Positions 1-8,962 of a stretch of DNA of 52,107 nt are shown here, in pieces. Both the position numbers and the translations under genes were made by a program. Source of the DNA: Pseudomonadota bacterium. GTDB taxonomy: Bacteria > Pseudomonadota > Gammaproteobacteria > Burkholderiales > Burkholderiaceae_C. The notes below the pieces were generated by a model that saw only the letters and a list, made by a program, of their open reading frames with translations, made no database searches and was not told the DNA's origin. The stretch covers positions 1-52,107 of the forward strand of contig JAKQJK010000088.1 of assembly GCA_029561195.1 (NCBI GenBank). The letters run 5' to 3'. Every line of letters starts with the position of its first letter. The first letter of the stretch is position 1.

Positions 1-38
1 ATGCCGACGTTGGGCCTAAAGCCGTCCCGGTCAAGCAT
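1..38 (-). CDS. rppH: RNA pyrophosphohydrolase RppH, 5' end only (partial)
   Basis: The minus strand carries an ATG at 38-36 followed by 12 codons reading MLDRDGFRPNVG before the window edge. This is the characteristic N-terminus of RppH/NudH, a Nudix hydrolase that removes pyrophosphate from mRNA 5' ends and so starts decay. The Nudix box itself lies outside the window, so the call rests on this short N-terminal match and on the position divergent from proS, an arrangement I remember from related Burkholderiales. The 92 nt between the two starts should hold both promoters; I see no clear pair of promoter boxes there. Confidence 0.75.
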   Translation of the reverse strand, partial: MLDRDGFRPNVG

Positions 39-130
39 AATCAAACCCCAATTCTTAAACTGAGTCCATTATGCACAGCAAGCGCTGGGCATCAAGGGGT
101 TCAGGCTGTTTCGGTACTTCAATTCGCGCC

Positions 131-1876
131 ATGAAAGCCTCCCAATTTTTTATCTCTACTCTCAAAGAAGCCCCCGCTGACGCCGAGGTCGCCAGCCACA
201 AGCTGATGACGCGCGCAGGCATGATCAAAAAGCTGGGCGCGGGCATTTACACCTACATGCCGTTAGGCCTGCGCGTGATCCGCAAGGTCGAGGCCATCGT
301 GCGGGAAGAGATGAATCGCGCGGGTGCAGTGGAGCTCAGCATGCCTGTAGTGCAACCCGCCGAGTTGTGGCAGGAGACTGAGCGCTTTGCCAAGATGGGC
401 CCCGAGCTGCTGCGCATTCAGGACCGGCATGAGCGCGACTACGTGGTGCAACCGACCAGCGAAGAGGTGGTAACCGACATTGCCCGCCAGGAGATCAAAA
501 GCTACAAACAGCTGCCCAAGAATTTTTACCAGATCCAGACCAAATTTCGTGATGAACGCCGCCCCCGATTTGGCCTGATGCGCGGGCGTGAATTCATCAT
601 GAAAGACGCTTACAGCTTTGACAGGGACCCTGAGTCTGCCAAAGCCAGTTACCAGGTCATGGCCAAAGCCTACCGGCGGATTTTTGACCGATTCGGCCTG
701 ACCTACCGTGCTGTGGCCGCTGACAGCGGCGCCATTGGTGGCGACCTGAGCGAAGAGTTTCAGGTGATTGCCGCCACGGGCGAAGACGCCATCGTCTATT
801 GCCCCGAAAGTGATTACGCAGCCAACATGGAAAAAGCCGAAGCCATGGCACCACAGGTCGCTCGCAAAGCGCCCACACAGGTCATGACGAAGACGGCAAC
901 ACCGGGGAAAAGCACTTGTGCCGATGTCGCAGAGTACCTGAACGTACCCTTGCAGCAAACCATCAAGTCGCTCGTGCTGGCCACGGAAGAAAAAGACGAT
1001 GCCGGCAAAGTAATCAAGACACAGGTCTGGCTGTTGATGCTGCGTGGCGATCACGAGATGAATGAAGTCAAGGCCAACAAGGTTCCCGGCATGGAAGGGG
1101 GCTTCCGATTTGCCACGCTGGAAGAAATTGATGACCACTTTGGCTGCAAACCCGGCTACCTGGGCCTGATCAATCTCAGGAGGCCAGTGAAAGTGGTGGC
1201 TGACCGCGAAGTGGCGGCCATGAGCGACTGGATTTGCGGTGCAAATGAACCCGACTTTCACATCACGGGCGTGAACTGGGGCCGTGATCTGCCCGAACCC
1301 GAGCTGGTGGCAGATATTCGTAACGTCGTCGCGGGTGACCCGTCACCGGACGGCAAAGGCGTGCTGGCTATCGAGCGCGGCATCGAGGTAGGCCATGTGT
1401 TCTATCTGGGCACCAAATACAGCCGCGCCATGAATGCCACCTTTCTGGGCGAAAACGGCAAGCCTCAATTTATGGAGATGGGCTGCTACGGCATTGGCAT
1501 TACGCGTTTGCCTGCCGCTGCCATCGAGCAAAACCACGACGACAAGGGCATCATCTGGCCCGACGCGCTGGCGCCGTTTACCGTGGTGCTGTGTCCTATC
1601 AGTCCGGACCGCTTTCCTGACGTCAAGGCCGCTTCCGACAAGCTCTACGGCGATTTGCTGGCTGCTGGCGTGGACGTGATGTTGGACGACCGGGGTGAGC
1701 GGCCAGGTGCGATGTTTGCCGACTGGGAATTGATTGGCGTGCCTCACCGTGTGACCATTGGTGACCGGGGCCTGAAAGAGGGGCAGGTGGAATACCAGCA
1801 TCGCCGGGAGGCTGCGTCCACCGCTGTGCCGGTCAGCGATATTCTGGGTTTGATCCAGTCCCGGCTGAAGGTATGA
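131..1876 (+). CDS. proS: Prolyl-tRNA synthetase
   Basis: Charges tRNA-Pro with proline in the cytoplasm. The product is 581 residues, the usual size of bacterial-type ProRS with the editing (INS) insertion in the middle. The start at 131 ([15 protein letters not shown]) was chosen because it matches the family N-terminus; an in-frame ATG at 71 would add 20 residues of unlikely sequence. Class II features are visible: motif 2 with [17 protein letters not shown] near residue 140, and a C-terminal anticodon-binding domain including [21 protein letters not shown]. The stop codon overlaps the next gene by 4 nt (ATGA), so translation is probably coupled. No strong Shine-Dalgarno is seen before 131. 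Confidence 0.97.
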   Translation: MKASQFFISTLKEAPADAEVASHKLMTRAGMIKKLGAGIYTYMPLGLRVIRKVEAIVREEMNRAGAVELSMPVVQPAELWQETERFAKMGPELLRIQDRHERDYVVQPTSEEVVTDIARQEIKSYKQLPKNFYQIQTKFRDERRPRFGLMRGREFIMKDAYSFDRDPESAKASYQVMAKAYRRIFDRFGLTYRAVAADSGAIGGDLSEEFQVIAATGEDAIVYCPESDYAANMEKAEAMAPQVARKAPTQVMTKTATPGKSTCADVAEYLNVPLQQTIKSLVLATEEKDDAGKVIKTQVWLLMLRGDHEMNEVKANKVPGMEGGFRFATLEEIDDHFGCKPGYLGLINLRRPVKVVADREVAAMSDWICGANEPDFHITGVNWGRDLPEPELVADIRNVVAGDPSPDGKGVLAIERGIEVGHVFYLGTKYSRAMNATFLGENGKPQFMEMGCYGIGITRLPAAAIEQNHDDKGIIWPDALAPFTVVLCPISPDRFPDVKAASDKLYGDLLAAGVDVMLDDRGERPGAMFADWELIGVPHRVTIGDRGLKEGQVEYQHRREAASTAVPVSDILGLIQSRLKV

Positions 1877-2544
1877 CACAACCCGTGGCCGGCGTAACGA
1901 TTTCAAGAAGAAAAGGGATTTTGTCCCTGCTGCCTTTTATTTCATTGCCTGGCCTGCTATCAATCCATGAGCAAGCCTTGGCAGGTGGTCAGCTGGAAGA
2001 GCCACTGGTAGACTCGGTCCGCACGGCGCTGAGTTCGGCCATTTCGAACAAGGCGCCGCCTGTACCTGAGTTTTCCAATACCGAGTCTCGTCTTCATTAC
2101 CTTCGCTGGCTGGGCGAAATGAGTGAGCGGTTAAAAAAGAAAAAGGCAACGCTTCAGGAGCGTCAGGAATTCTTGCAGACCGTCTGGTACGAAAGCCGAC
2201 GCGCCGGGTTGGACACCACGCTGGTGCTCGGACTGATCCAGGTCGAGAGTAACTTCCGCCGGTTTGCCGTTTCCAGCGTGGGTGCCCGTGGCTACATGCA
2301 GGTCATGCCGTTCTGGACACGAGTGCTGGGTGATGGCGACGCGGGCAAGCTTTTCCACATGCAGACCAATTTGCGTTTTGGCTGCGTGATCCTGCGCCAC
2401 TATCTGGACCGCGAGCGCGGTGACCTTTTTCTGGCGCTCGGTCGATATAACGGCTCGCGCGGCAGGGCACCTTATCCGAACGCGGTGCTAGGTGCCAAAC
2501 GGGCCTGGGAATTCACTGCAAAAAGCCCATCTGGCCCTTCTTGA
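1873..2544 (+). CDS. Lytic transglycosylase (SLT domain)
   Basis: Predicted murein lytic transglycosylase, 223 residues, cleaving the glycan strands of peptidoglycan in the periplasm. The SLT fold is marked by VESNF with catalytic Glu125, then GYMQVMP at 140-146 and RYNGS at 191-195, all typical of the Slt/MltC group. The N-terminus ([19 protein letters not shown]) is a hydrophobic export signal with a twin arginine, so Tat export is possible though Sec is not excluded. It follows proS with a 4-nt overlap, and its last 32 nt overlap the convergent ATPase gene. Which named Mlt enzyme it corresponds to cannot be decided from sequence alone. Confidence 0.88.
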   Translation: MTQPVAGVTISRRKGILSLLPFISLPGLLSIHEQALAGGQLEEPLVDSVRTALSSAISNKAPPVPEFSNTESRLHYLRWLGEMSERLKKKKATLQERQEFLQTVWYESRRAGLDTTLVLGLIQVESNFRRFAVSSVGARGYMQVMPFWTRVLGDGDAGKLFHMQTNLRFGCVILRHYLDRERGDLFLALGRYNGSRGRAPYPNAVLGAKRAWEFTAKSPSGPS

Positions 2545-3508
2545 GGCCCGCTTTGGGCAGATCGGCTACGTTGATTTCATCCCGACTTGCCAATTGGGCA
2601 TTGCCAAAACCGGTCATTAAGGCCCGACGCATTTCCCGAGGTGCCAGTTCTCCCAGCTGATTGAGCAAATCGTCGTGAGGCTCAGGCGCAAAGTGCGCGC
2701 CCCAACCATGTTCTCTGCGAATGCTTTGATACAAGTTACGTGCAATCTGGCGAGCTGCCTCGAGCGAGGGTGGTTCCACCGAAAACACATTCATGCGGTT
2801 CAAAATCGGCTCGGGAATGGCGCTTTCGTCATTGGCCGTGGTGATCCAGATCACCTGGCTCGCATCCACCGCGACTTCTGCAAACTCATCGGTAAAGTTC
2901 TGCGCTGTATCGTGCTCCAGCAGGCTGTACAGCGCACCGAGCGGATCGTATTGGGCATCGCCGCTGGCTTTGTCGATTTCGTCCACCACGATCACGGGGT
3001 TGGCGTATTCACCATCCACCAGCGCTTCAAAGACCTTGCCGGGTTTGGCGCCTTTCCATTGTGATGAGGAGCCTGATAACAGCCAGCCCGCCGTCATGGA
3101 GCTCATGGGCACCAGACTCATGCCGGTGCCCAGCAGGTCAGCCAGCTTCTTCGCAAAATGGGTTTTGCCAATTCCGGGTGGGCCGAGGAGAAGGATGGGG
3201 GTAACCTCCAGCCCGTCGCGCGAATCCTGTGCCAGCGCAACATGGCGCTTCACATCGTCCAGTACGTCCGTGAAATTGGGGAGCATGTGATAAAGACTGG
3301 CCATATCCGGCACACCTGAAGGTTTGACCTGAAAGCGCTGTGGCCCGCGCTCCAGCATGCGATGGTAGGTGGCCCGCAGGCTGTCGTGTTCGTTGCCTTG
3401 CAGTTTGGCCAGTTTGCGTTCCACCTCGTCGGGCTGGAATACGCGGCGCATTTGCGCCACTGGTAAGTGAAACGGTGAAGACTGCGGGACCAGACTGCGA
3501 GATTCCAT
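2513..3508 (-). CDS. Lon-like AAA+ ATPase without protease domain
   Basis: A 331-residue AAA+ ATPase. Walker A GPPGIGKT is at 109-116, Walker B VIVVDEID at 172-179, a sensor-1 TAN near 225, an arginine-finger candidate in ILNRMN near 238, and sensor-2-like REMRRAL near 292. The order, the sequence after Walker B (ALYSLLEHDTAQNFTDEF) and TANDESAIPEPILNRM closely resemble the ATPase module of Lon protease. The Lon N-domain and the Ser-Lys protease domain are absent, so it probably remodels a protein rather than degrading it. The start at 3508 has GGAGG at good spacing; an upstream in-frame ATG at 3541 is less likely. The target is unknown. Confidence 0.8.
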   Translation of the reverse strand: MESRSLVPQSSPFHLPVAQMRRVFQPDEVERKLAKLQGNEHDSLRATYHRMLERGPQRFQVKPSGVPDMASLYHMLPNFTDVLDDVKRHVALAQDSRDGLEVTPILLLGPPGIGKTHFAKKLADLLGTGMSLVPMSSMTAGWLLSGSSSQWKGAKPGKVFEALVDGEYANPVIVVDEIDKASGDAQYDPLGALYSLLEHDTAQNFTDEFAEVAVDASQVIWITTANDESAIPEPILNRMNVFSVEPPSLEAARQIARNLYQSIRREHGWGAHFAPEPHDDLLNQLGELAPREMRRALMTGFGNAQLASRDEINVADLPKAGLKKGQMGFLQ

Positions 3509-3625
3509 GAAGGCCTCCAGAGCAATAAATTCCAGACACAACTCACAGCCTCATTCAAGCATAAGTTGTGCCTATCTTTAACGCGACAAAAGCCCGGTTT
3601 AGTGACATTGTTTCGCGATATGGTC

Positions 3626-3649
3626 AAAAAAAGGCCACCCGAAGGTGGC
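3626..3649 (-). terminator. Intrinsic terminator downstream of grxD
   Basis: Read on the minus strand, a perfect 6-bp stem GCCACC/GGTGGC closes a TTCG tetraloop and is followed by C and a run of seven T (plus-strand A at 3626-3632). It lies about 35 nt beyond the grxD stop, so it should end grxD transcription before the ATPase gene. The plus-strand reading lacks the T run, so termination is expected in one direction only. Confidence 0.85.
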
Positions 3650-3684
3650 GTCACCGTTCCAAAAGCAGCTGGTGCCGCAAGATT

Positions 3685-4008
3685 TCAGGCTTTAGCAGCC
3701 AGCACTTGCTGCAATTCACCGTTTTCGTACATCTCCATCATGATGTCCGAGCCACCAATGAATTCACCCTTCACATACAGCTGCGGAATCGTCGGCCAGT
3801 TGCTGTAGTCCTTGATTCCTGCACGAATTTCAGCGTCCTCCAGTACATTCACCGTCTTGATGGCCTTTGGTTCCACGCCACAGGCCTTCAGGATCTGGAT
3901 GGCCCTGCCTGAAAAACCGCATTGTGGAAAACTGGCATTTCCCTTCATGAACAGCAGGACTTCATTGGTTTTTACTAGTTCGTCGATGCGTTGTTGTGTA
4001 TCACTCAT
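3685..4008 (-). CDS. grxD: Monothiol glutaredoxin Grx4 family
   Basis: 107 residues with the signature CGFS (Cys30 in FPQCGFSGRA) of monothiol glutaredoxins, which carry and deliver [2Fe-2S] clusters in the cytoplasm with glutathione. The conserved TVNVLEDAEIRAGIKDYSNWPTIPQLYVKGEFIGG region completes the thioredoxin fold (quoted here only as landmark segments TIPQLY and EFIGG). The start has AGGAG 7 nt upstream. It lies downstream of hemA-prfA-prmC on the same strand, but 425 nt of sequence with a small opposite-strand ORF intervenes, so it may have its own promoter. A terminator follows it. Confidence 0.97.
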   Translation of the reverse strand: MSDTQQRIDELVKTNEVLLFMKGNASFPQCGFSGRAIQILKACGVEPKAIKTVNVLEDAEIRAGIKDYSNWPTIPQLYVKGEFIGGSDIMMEMYENGELQQVLAAKA

Positions 4009-4195
4009 TGCCGTGCTCCTTTAGCGTCTGTCCGAACGTCTGTTTTGACGTCAAGCTATGCATTATTTCACCTTCGGCAAACCCCTGCAGACTGGTCCCT
4101 GTCTGTGCAAGTTTTACGTTTGCCCATGCCCCATGGTGATCCCGTGTCCACTACAGTTGTTTCACAAGAAAACGCTGTGGTTGTGGGAGCGTGTG

Positions 4196-4402
4196 GTGAG
4201 CGTAAAAATTAAAGATTTGCTGTCAAACGTTGTTGATTACATCTTTGGTGACCCAATTCCGGTGCCCGAAGTGCTTCACGATGACCCCGAAACCTCCTGG
4301 CATTTGTGGGAGCAGTCGGTGCGTGAGCTGGATGAAATAATCATTGAGGCGAAGCGCGCAACAATCCCTGCCGAACTGGGTGAAGAACTGGCTGAGCGTT
4401 GA
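4196..4402 (+). CDS. Small hypothetical protein (unrecognised)
   Basis: A 68-residue acidic, probably soluble protein starting at GTG 4196 with GGGAG 6 nt upstream. A GTG at 4193 or an ATG at 4133 are alternatives. The sequence (FGDPIPVPEVLHDDPETSWH, then LWEQSVRELDEIIIEAKR) has a natural amino-acid balance and an amphipathic helical end, which favours real coding. It has no signal peptide, membrane segment or known motif. It sits on the opposite strand in the 425-nt gap between prmC and grxD, an unusual place. I do not recognise the family and assign no function. Confidence 0.5.
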   Translation: MSVKIKDLLSNVVDYIFGDPIPVPEVLHDDPETSWHLWEQSVRELDEIIIEAKRATIPAELGEELAER

Positions 4403-4433
4403 CAGTTGCACGGCTGCGGTGAACGTAGCGATG

Positions 4434-5285
4434 CTAGAAGGCGCGTCCTGCGCTGCAGCGCTCAATATCACTGATGTCCCGTCGGGACTGCACGTCTTCA
4501 AATCCTGCTGCATGGAGCAACCCGCGTACAGTCGCAGCCTGGTCATAACCGTGCTCCAGCAATAGCCATCCGCCGCGGTTCAGGTAGCCTCTTGCCTGCG
4601 AGATGATGGTGCGAATGTCCTCCAGGCCATCAACGCCTGCAGTTAATGCCTGGAGAGGCTCGTGCACAAGGGCTGCGAGGTGCGCATCTCCCGAAGCAAT
4701 ATAGGGCGGGTTGGACACAATCAGGTGAAAACGGCCAATGGACGGCATCAGTCCGGAAAACCATGAGCCCTGAATGAACCGGACGTCCAGTTGCAGCCGT
4801 TGCGCGTTGTCGCGGGCAACTGTCAAGGCGTCCTGGCTGGTGTCTGTGGCTGTGAGCTGCCAGGTGGGCCGGGCTTGCTTCAGGGCGAGTGCAATGGCAC
4901 CACTACCGGTACCCAGATCCAGTACTGACTTGACCGGTGTATGCAGTTCGTCCAGCTCATTCGATACATCCAGCGCCCACTCCACCAGCGTCTCGGTATC
5001 CGGCCGGGGCACCAGTACGCGTTGGTCCACTTTCAGATCAAGGCTAAAAAACTCTTTGTGACCGGTGATGTAAGCCACAGGCTCATCAGTCTTGCGGCGC
5101 TGAACGCCCGCTTCAAACGCGGATTGCACAGCGGGCGTCAGAACGTCGGTGTCGTGCGTTAGCAGCCAGGCACGATCATATTCAGCGCGGTCCAGCGCGT
5201 GCAGCATGAGTAGCTGCGCGTCCAGCCGGTCCAGCCCGGTGGACTGTGCTAAGAGAATCGCCTGTGAGATTGTCAGCGTGCTCAT
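4434..5285 (-). CDS. prmC: Release factor glutamine methyltransferase PrmC (HemK)
   Basis: 283 residues. N5-methylates the glutamine of the GGQ motif in release factors RF1 and RF2, using S-adenosylmethionine. The SAM-binding motif VLDLGTGSGAIAL starts near residue 121 and the glutamine-methyltransferase signature NPPY is at 192-195. The N-terminal helical domain that recognises the release factor is present, and the length is normal. It lies 96 nt downstream of prfA, its substrate gene, on the same strand. That gap contains one copy of the dispersed palindromic element described separately. Confidence 0.97.
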   Translation of the reverse strand: MSTLTISQAILLAQSTGLDRLDAQLLMLHALDRAEYDRAWLLTHDTDVLTPAVQSAFEAGVQRRKTDEPVAYITGHKEFFSLDLKVDQRVLVPRPDTETLVEWALDVSNELDELHTPVKSVLDLGTGSGAIALALKQARPTWQLTATDTSQDALTVARDNAQRLQLDVRFIQGSWFSGLMPSIGRFHLIVSNPPYIASGDAHLAALVHEPLQALTAGVDGLEDIRTIISQARGYLNRGGWLLLEHGYDQAATVRGLLHAAGFEDVQSRRDISDIERCSAGRAF

Positions 5286-5308
5286 TTGGTTTGTATCAAA
5301 GGCATTGT

Positions 5309-5360
5309 GCTATCAATAATATAGCTATACACGCTTATTGAACGAGGGCTAGAGGCCAAG
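5309..5360 (+). repeat. Dispersed palindromic element, copy A (prfA/prmC gap)
   Basis: Head GCTATCAATAATATAGC (17 nt, GCTA-N9-TAGC) followed by a tail containing ACGCTTATTGAACGAGGG and CTAGAGGCC. It shares this arrangement with copies near 15630, 27022, 37921 and 45197. It fills most of the gap between prfA and prmC and lies in the transcribed leader of prmC. No ORF of its own. Boundaries are good to a few bases. Confidence 0.7.
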
Positions 5361-5381
5361 TTTCTTGCATAAAGTGTCAAT

Positions 5382-6482
5382 TCACCCTGCGGCGCCCACT
5401 TCCAGCTCCGCCAGCTGTTGCGCGGCCTCGTAGGCTTGAAGCGCCTGCACCACGTCGTCCAGGTCACCTTCCATGATGGAGAGCAATTTATAGAGCGTGA
5501 GGTTGATGCGGTGGTCGGTCAGCCGCCCCTGCGGGAAGTTGTAGGTGCGAATGCGGTCGCTGCGGTCGCCACTGCCCACAAGGCTCTTGCGCTCGGCGGC
5601 GTCCTTGGCGGCCCGCTCGCTACGGTCTTTTTCGTGGATGCGGGCGGTCAGCACTTTCAGTGCCTGGGCCTTATTACTGTGCTGGCTGCGGCCATCCTGA
5701 CATTCCGCCACGATGCCGGTGGGAATGTGCGTGATGCGCACGGCCGAGTCGGTCTTGTTGATGTGCTGGCCGCCGGCACCGCTGGCCCGATAGGTGTCGA
5801 TGCGCAGGTCCGACGGGTTGATCTTGATGGCCTCGGCCTCGTCCTGCTCGGCCAGCACGGCGATGGTGCAGGCGCTGGTGTGGATGCGGCCCTGGGTTTC
5901 GGTGGCGGGCACGCGCTGTACGCGGTGGCCGCCGGACTCGAACTTGAGCGCACCGTAGGCGCCTGTGCCGTTGTGGTGGCCCTCCATGCGCACTACGACT
6001 TCCTTGTAACCACCCAGTTCGCTGGGCGATTCGCTGACGATCTCGGTCTTCCAACCGCAGCGGTCGGCGTAGCGCGTGTACATGCGCAGCAAGTCGCCTG
6101 CAAACAGCGCCGATTCATCACCCCCGGTGCCGGCGCGGATTTCGACGAAGGCCGGGCGTGCGTCGTCCGGGTCTTTGGGTAGCAGCATACGTTGCAGCTC
6201 GGCTTCCAGTTGCGCCAGCTCCACCGCGGCCGCTGTGATTTCTTCCTCGGCCATTTCCGCCATGTCGGGGTCGCTCTTCATCTCCTGCGCTCCGGCCAGA
6301 TCGGCCTCGCGTTGCTGGTAGCGTGCCCACCGGCTGGCCACGGCGGCCACATCCGTGTGCTCGCGTGAGAGTTTGAGGAACTGCTCCATGTCTTTCATGA
6401 TGTCTTCGCGCGAGAGCAAGAATTCCAACTCGCCCAGGCGGTCGGTATAACGTGCGAGTTGTTGGCGGAGAAAGGATTTCAT
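5382..6482 (-). CDS. prfA: Peptide chain release factor 1
   Basis: 366 residues. Recognises UAA and UAG in the ribosomal A site and triggers peptide release. The codon-recognition motif of RF1, PAT, is at 192-194 and the catalytic GGQ at 237-239 ([10 protein letters not shown]), which identifies RF1 rather than RF2. The length is normal. It is the second gene of hemA-prfA-prmC on the minus strand, 96 nt after hemA, and its GGQ glutamine is the substrate of the downstream prmC product. Confidence 0.98.
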   Translation of the reverse strand: MKSFLRQQLARYTDRLGELEFLLSREDIMKDMEQFLKLSREHTDVAAVASRWARYQQREADLAGAQEMKSDPDMAEMAEEEITAAAVELAQLEAELQRMLLPKDPDDARPAFVEIRAGTGGDESALFAGDLLRMYTRYADRCGWKTEIVSESPSELGGYKEVVVRMEGHHNGTGAYGALKFESGGHRVQRVPATETQGRIHTSACTIAVLAEQDEAEAIKINPSDLRIDTYRASGAGGQHINKTDSAVRITHIPTGIVAECQDGRSQHSNKAQALKVLTARIHEKDRSERAAKDAAERKSLVGSGDRSDRIRTYNFPQGRLTDHRINLTLYKLLSIMEGDLDDVVQALQAYEAAQQLAELEVGAAG

Positions 6483-6578
6483 GGGTCTATCAAAAAGGGA
6501 TTGGGGCGTGGACTGATCCAGCCAGACGGGGAGTCGGCCACCCGGGTTAACAATCCAGGGCGCTGCGGCTGAGCGTCG

Positions 6579-7838
6579 CTAACGTTCTTTGCGCAAAAAG
6601 AAGTGCTGCACCGCGGAGCTGGCCCGCTCGCGCGCTGCCGCGTCACCCGCGTGCAACTCAGCCATCGCGCCGTGCAGCATTTTCTGGGTGATGCCTTTAG
6701 AAAGGGCTTCCAGCACGGCCTCCACATCTTCGCCCTTTGCCAGCAGCTTGCGGGCCCGCGTAATCTCGGCCGCACGCCACTCGTCTGCCTGTGCATTGAG
6801 TTGCTGAATCAGCGGCACAGTGCCGCGCTGGTCTACCCAATGCATGAAACTCTGCACGCCGGCATCAATGATGACCTCGGCCTGTGCCACCGCGGCCTGG
6901 CGGTTGGCCTGCGCGGCCTGCACCACACCTGCCAGATCGTCCACCGTGTAGAGGTACACGTCATCCAGGGCTTTCACTTCGGGTTCGATGTCGCGCGGCA
7001 CAGCCAGGTCCACCATGAACATGGGGCGGTGCTTGCGGCGCTTCAGGGCGCGCTCCACAGCGCCCAGGCCAATGATGGGCAGGGTGCTGGCGGTGCAACT
7101 CACCACGGCGTCGAATTCGTGCAGCCGGTCGGGAATGTCGGCCAGTCGCATTACCTCCCCACCAAAGCGTGTGGCGAGCTTTTCGCCGCGTTCCAACGTG
7201 CGGTTGGCAATAACCATGGCTTTGGGCTGTTTGGCAGCAAAATGCGTGGCGGTGAGTTCGATCATCTCGCCTGCGCCGACAAAAAGCACTTTCACGTCGT
7301 TCAGGTTTTCAAACAGCTGCCCGGCTAGGCGCACAGCGGCTGCGGCCATGCTTATGGACTGGGCGCCGATCTCTGTGCTGGTGCGCACCTCTTTGGCGAC
7401 GGCAAAGCTGCGCTGGAACAACTGGCTGAGCGTGGTGCCTAAAGCGCCGGCCTGATCCGCCGCGCGCACAGCATCTTTGAGCTGCCCCAGTATCTGTGGC
7501 TCGCCCAGCACCATGGAATCCAGCCCGCTGGCCACCCGAAAGGCGTGACGGGCGGCATGACCGTTTTCCAGTGTGTAGGCGTGGGAACGTAGCAGCGAGG
7601 GTGAAACACCACCCGACTGTGCCAGCCAGTGCAGCGTGGGTTCCAGCTCCTGGGTATCCCCTGCACAATAAATTTCGGTACGGTTGCAGGTGGAAATGAT
7701 GGCTGCTTCGGGCTGACGCGACAGCGACTGTCGCAGGCCCTGCAAAGTGGGCTCGATCTGATCGAGGGCGAACGCAAACCGCCCGCGCAGGTCCAGCGGA
7801 GCGGTTGTGTGGTTGATGCCTAAAGCCCAGACTGCCAT
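6579..7838 (-). CDS. hemA: Glutamyl-tRNA reductase
   Basis: 419 residues. Reduces glutamyl-tRNA to glutamate-1-semialdehyde with NADPH, the first committed step of C5-pathway tetrapyrrole synthesis. The nucleophile Cys51 lies in STCNRTEIY. An NADPH-binding segment VLFVGAGEM is followed by [19 protein letters not shown], and the C-terminal helical dimerisation domain is present. The ATG at 7838 matches the family start [10 protein letters not shown]. It leads the hemA-prfA-prmC group. A palindromic -10-like box lies only 16 nt upstream, suggesting a very short leader. Confidence 0.97.
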   Translation of the reverse strand: MAVWALGINHTTAPLDLRGRFAFALDQIEPTLQGLRQSLSRQPEAAIISTCNRTEIYCAGDTQELEPTLHWLAQSGGVSPSLLRSHAYTLENGHAARHAFRVASGLDSMVLGEPQILGQLKDAVRAADQAGALGTTLSQLFQRSFAVAKEVRTSTEIGAQSISMAAAAVRLAGQLFENLNDVKVLFVGAGEMIELTATHFAAKQPKAMVIANRTLERGEKLATRFGGEVMRLADIPDRLHEFDAVVSCTASTLPIIGLGAVERALKRRKHRPMFMVDLAVPRDIEPEVKALDDVYLYTVDDLAGVVQAAQANRQAAVAQAEVIIDAGVQSFMHWVDQRGTVPLIQQLNAQADEWRAAEITRARKLLAKGEDVEAVLEALSKGITQKMLHGAMAELHAGDAAARERASSAVQHFFLRKER

Positions 7839-7851
7839 ATTGATTAGTAGT

Positions 7852-7865
7852 CGATTATAAAATCG
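7852..7865. promoter_or_regulatory. Symmetric -10-like box between hemA and the 7874 gene
   Basis: CGATTATAAAATCG is a near palindrome that reads TATAAT on the minus strand (7859-7854) and TATAAA on the plus strand (7856-7861), facing hemA and the small membrane gene. No convincing -35 box is seen at 17 nt on either side. If used, both leaders would be under about 12 nt. The assignment is tentative. Confidence 0.35.
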
Positions 7866-7873
7866 GTCTCACC

Positions 7874-8152
7874 ATGGGCCCTATTGATCTGTTTTTGCAC
7901 CTGTTCAACTTCGTGACGCCCGCTTTGTCTGTTGCGATAGTTGTGACGGCTTTTGCCCGTTTTTTAGTGCCGAATAGGGGCTTAGCCCATACGTACATTG
8001 TGCAAGCAGCTATTAATTTTGTATCGTGCTCACTGGTTCTGCTGGTCGGGCTGGTGTTTTTCGGCCGCGATGGCAAGATGGTGACCTATGCAGCCATGGT
8101 GCTGGTAAGCGCCACCAGCCACTGGGTAATGGCCCGAAGCTGGAAAGCGTGA
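7874..8152 (+). CDS. Small integral membrane protein, unknown function
   Basis: 92 residues with about three hydrophobic segments: roughly 13-30 (PALSVAIVVTAFARFLV), 43-65 (AAINFVSCSLVLLVGLVFFG) and 72-85 (YAAMVLVSATSHWVMA). Short basic ends suggest an inner-membrane protein. I recognise no catalytic motif or named family. It is divergent from hemA across a 35-nt gap and convergent with ugpQ. The ATG at 7874 is the only sensible start. Similar small proteins beside hemA occur in related genomes as far as I recall, but no function is known to me. Confidence 0.75.
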   Translation: MGPIDLFLHLFNFVTPALSVAIVVTAFARFLVPNRGLAHTYIVQAAINFVSCSLVLLVGLVFFGRDGKMVTYAAMVLVSATSHWVMARSWKA

Positions 8153-8170
8153 AGCTGTGACTGGCGCTGC

Positions 8171-8932
8171 CTATATCGACGGTGAGAACAGGTCTACCCG
8201 GTCAGTAATGATCCCGTCGGTGCCTAGGTCAATCAGCCGCTGTGCAGCCCATTCATCATTGACGGTGTAACTCAGTGTGCGAAACCCTGCGCTTTTGGCC
8301 TGGGTGACCGTGCTGGTGTCCCATAGCGCATGGTTGCAGACGATCGCCTCGCACCCCAGGGTCAGCGCATTTTCCAGCCAGCCTTTCCACAGCTTGTCGA
8401 GCAGCAGGCCGCGCGGTAATTCGGGTTGAGCAGCCTGGGCGCCTTCCAGTGCCTCGGGGTCAAAAGAGGTGAGCAAAGGGGGAACGGCCGCACCCTGCCA
8501 GAGGCGGGCGGCATGGCGGGCCACCACCTCACCGGTGTGGCGCTCGGAGCCGGGTGTGGGTTTGATTTCGATGTTCAAAAAGTAGCCGTTGCGCAGGCAG
8601 TAGTGGGCAATATTTTCAAAGCTAGGCAAGGGCTCACCCGCGTGAGCGCGGGAGTGCCAGCTACCGGCGTCCAGCTGCGACAGATCGTTCCAATTGTGCT
8701 GGCCGCCAATGCCTGTACCGGTAGTGGTGCGGTCCAGCGTGGCGTCGTGCATCAGGAAGGGCACATCGTCTGCGCTCAGCTTCACGTCGCACTCAAACAT
8801 GCGGTAGCCATGCTGGGCGCCAAGGCGGAAGGCTGCCAGGGTGTTCTCGGGTGCCAGTTTGCCCCCGCCCCGGTGGGCGACCCAACGTGGGTAGGGCCAG
8901 TTGTCAGCGGTAACTGGAGCAGTAACCTGCAT
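8171..8932 (-). CDS. ugpQ: Glycerophosphodiester phosphodiesterase
   Basis: 253 residues. Hydrolyses glycerophosphodiesters to sn-glycerol-3-phosphate and an alcohol. The GDPD signature is visible: VAHRGGGKLAPENT from residue 18 with catalytic His20, followed by the metal-binding segment FECDVKLSADDVPFLMHD (E and D ligands, second His). There is no signal peptide, so it acts in the cytoplasm. It is the last gene of ugpBAECQ, 30 nt after ugpC, the same order as in Escherichia coli, and would process what the transporter imports. Confidence 0.95.
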   Translation of the reverse strand: MQVTAPVTADNWPYPRWVAHRGGGKLAPENTLAAFRLGAQHGYRMFECDVKLSADDVPFLMHDATLDRTTTGTGIGGQHNWNDLSQLDAGSWHSRAHAGEPLPSFENIAHYCLRNGYFLNIEIKPTPGSERHTGEVVARHAARLWQGAAVPPLLTSFDPEALEGAQAAQPELPRGLLLDKLWKGWLENALTLGCEAIVCNHALWDTSTVTQAKSAGFRTLSYTVNDEWAAQRLIDLGTDGIITDRVDLFSPSI

Positions 8933-8962
8933 AGGAATTGTCCAAGAAGTGAACCGGAAAGG

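Noticed and set aside
71..130. Upstream ATG of proS at 71.
   Set aside because: The 20 extra residues do not look like ProRS, and homologues begin at the MKASQFF methionine.
263..1261. A 332-codon minus-strand frame opposite proS.
   Set aside because: Entirely antisense to proS, with no family motif and shadow-like composition.
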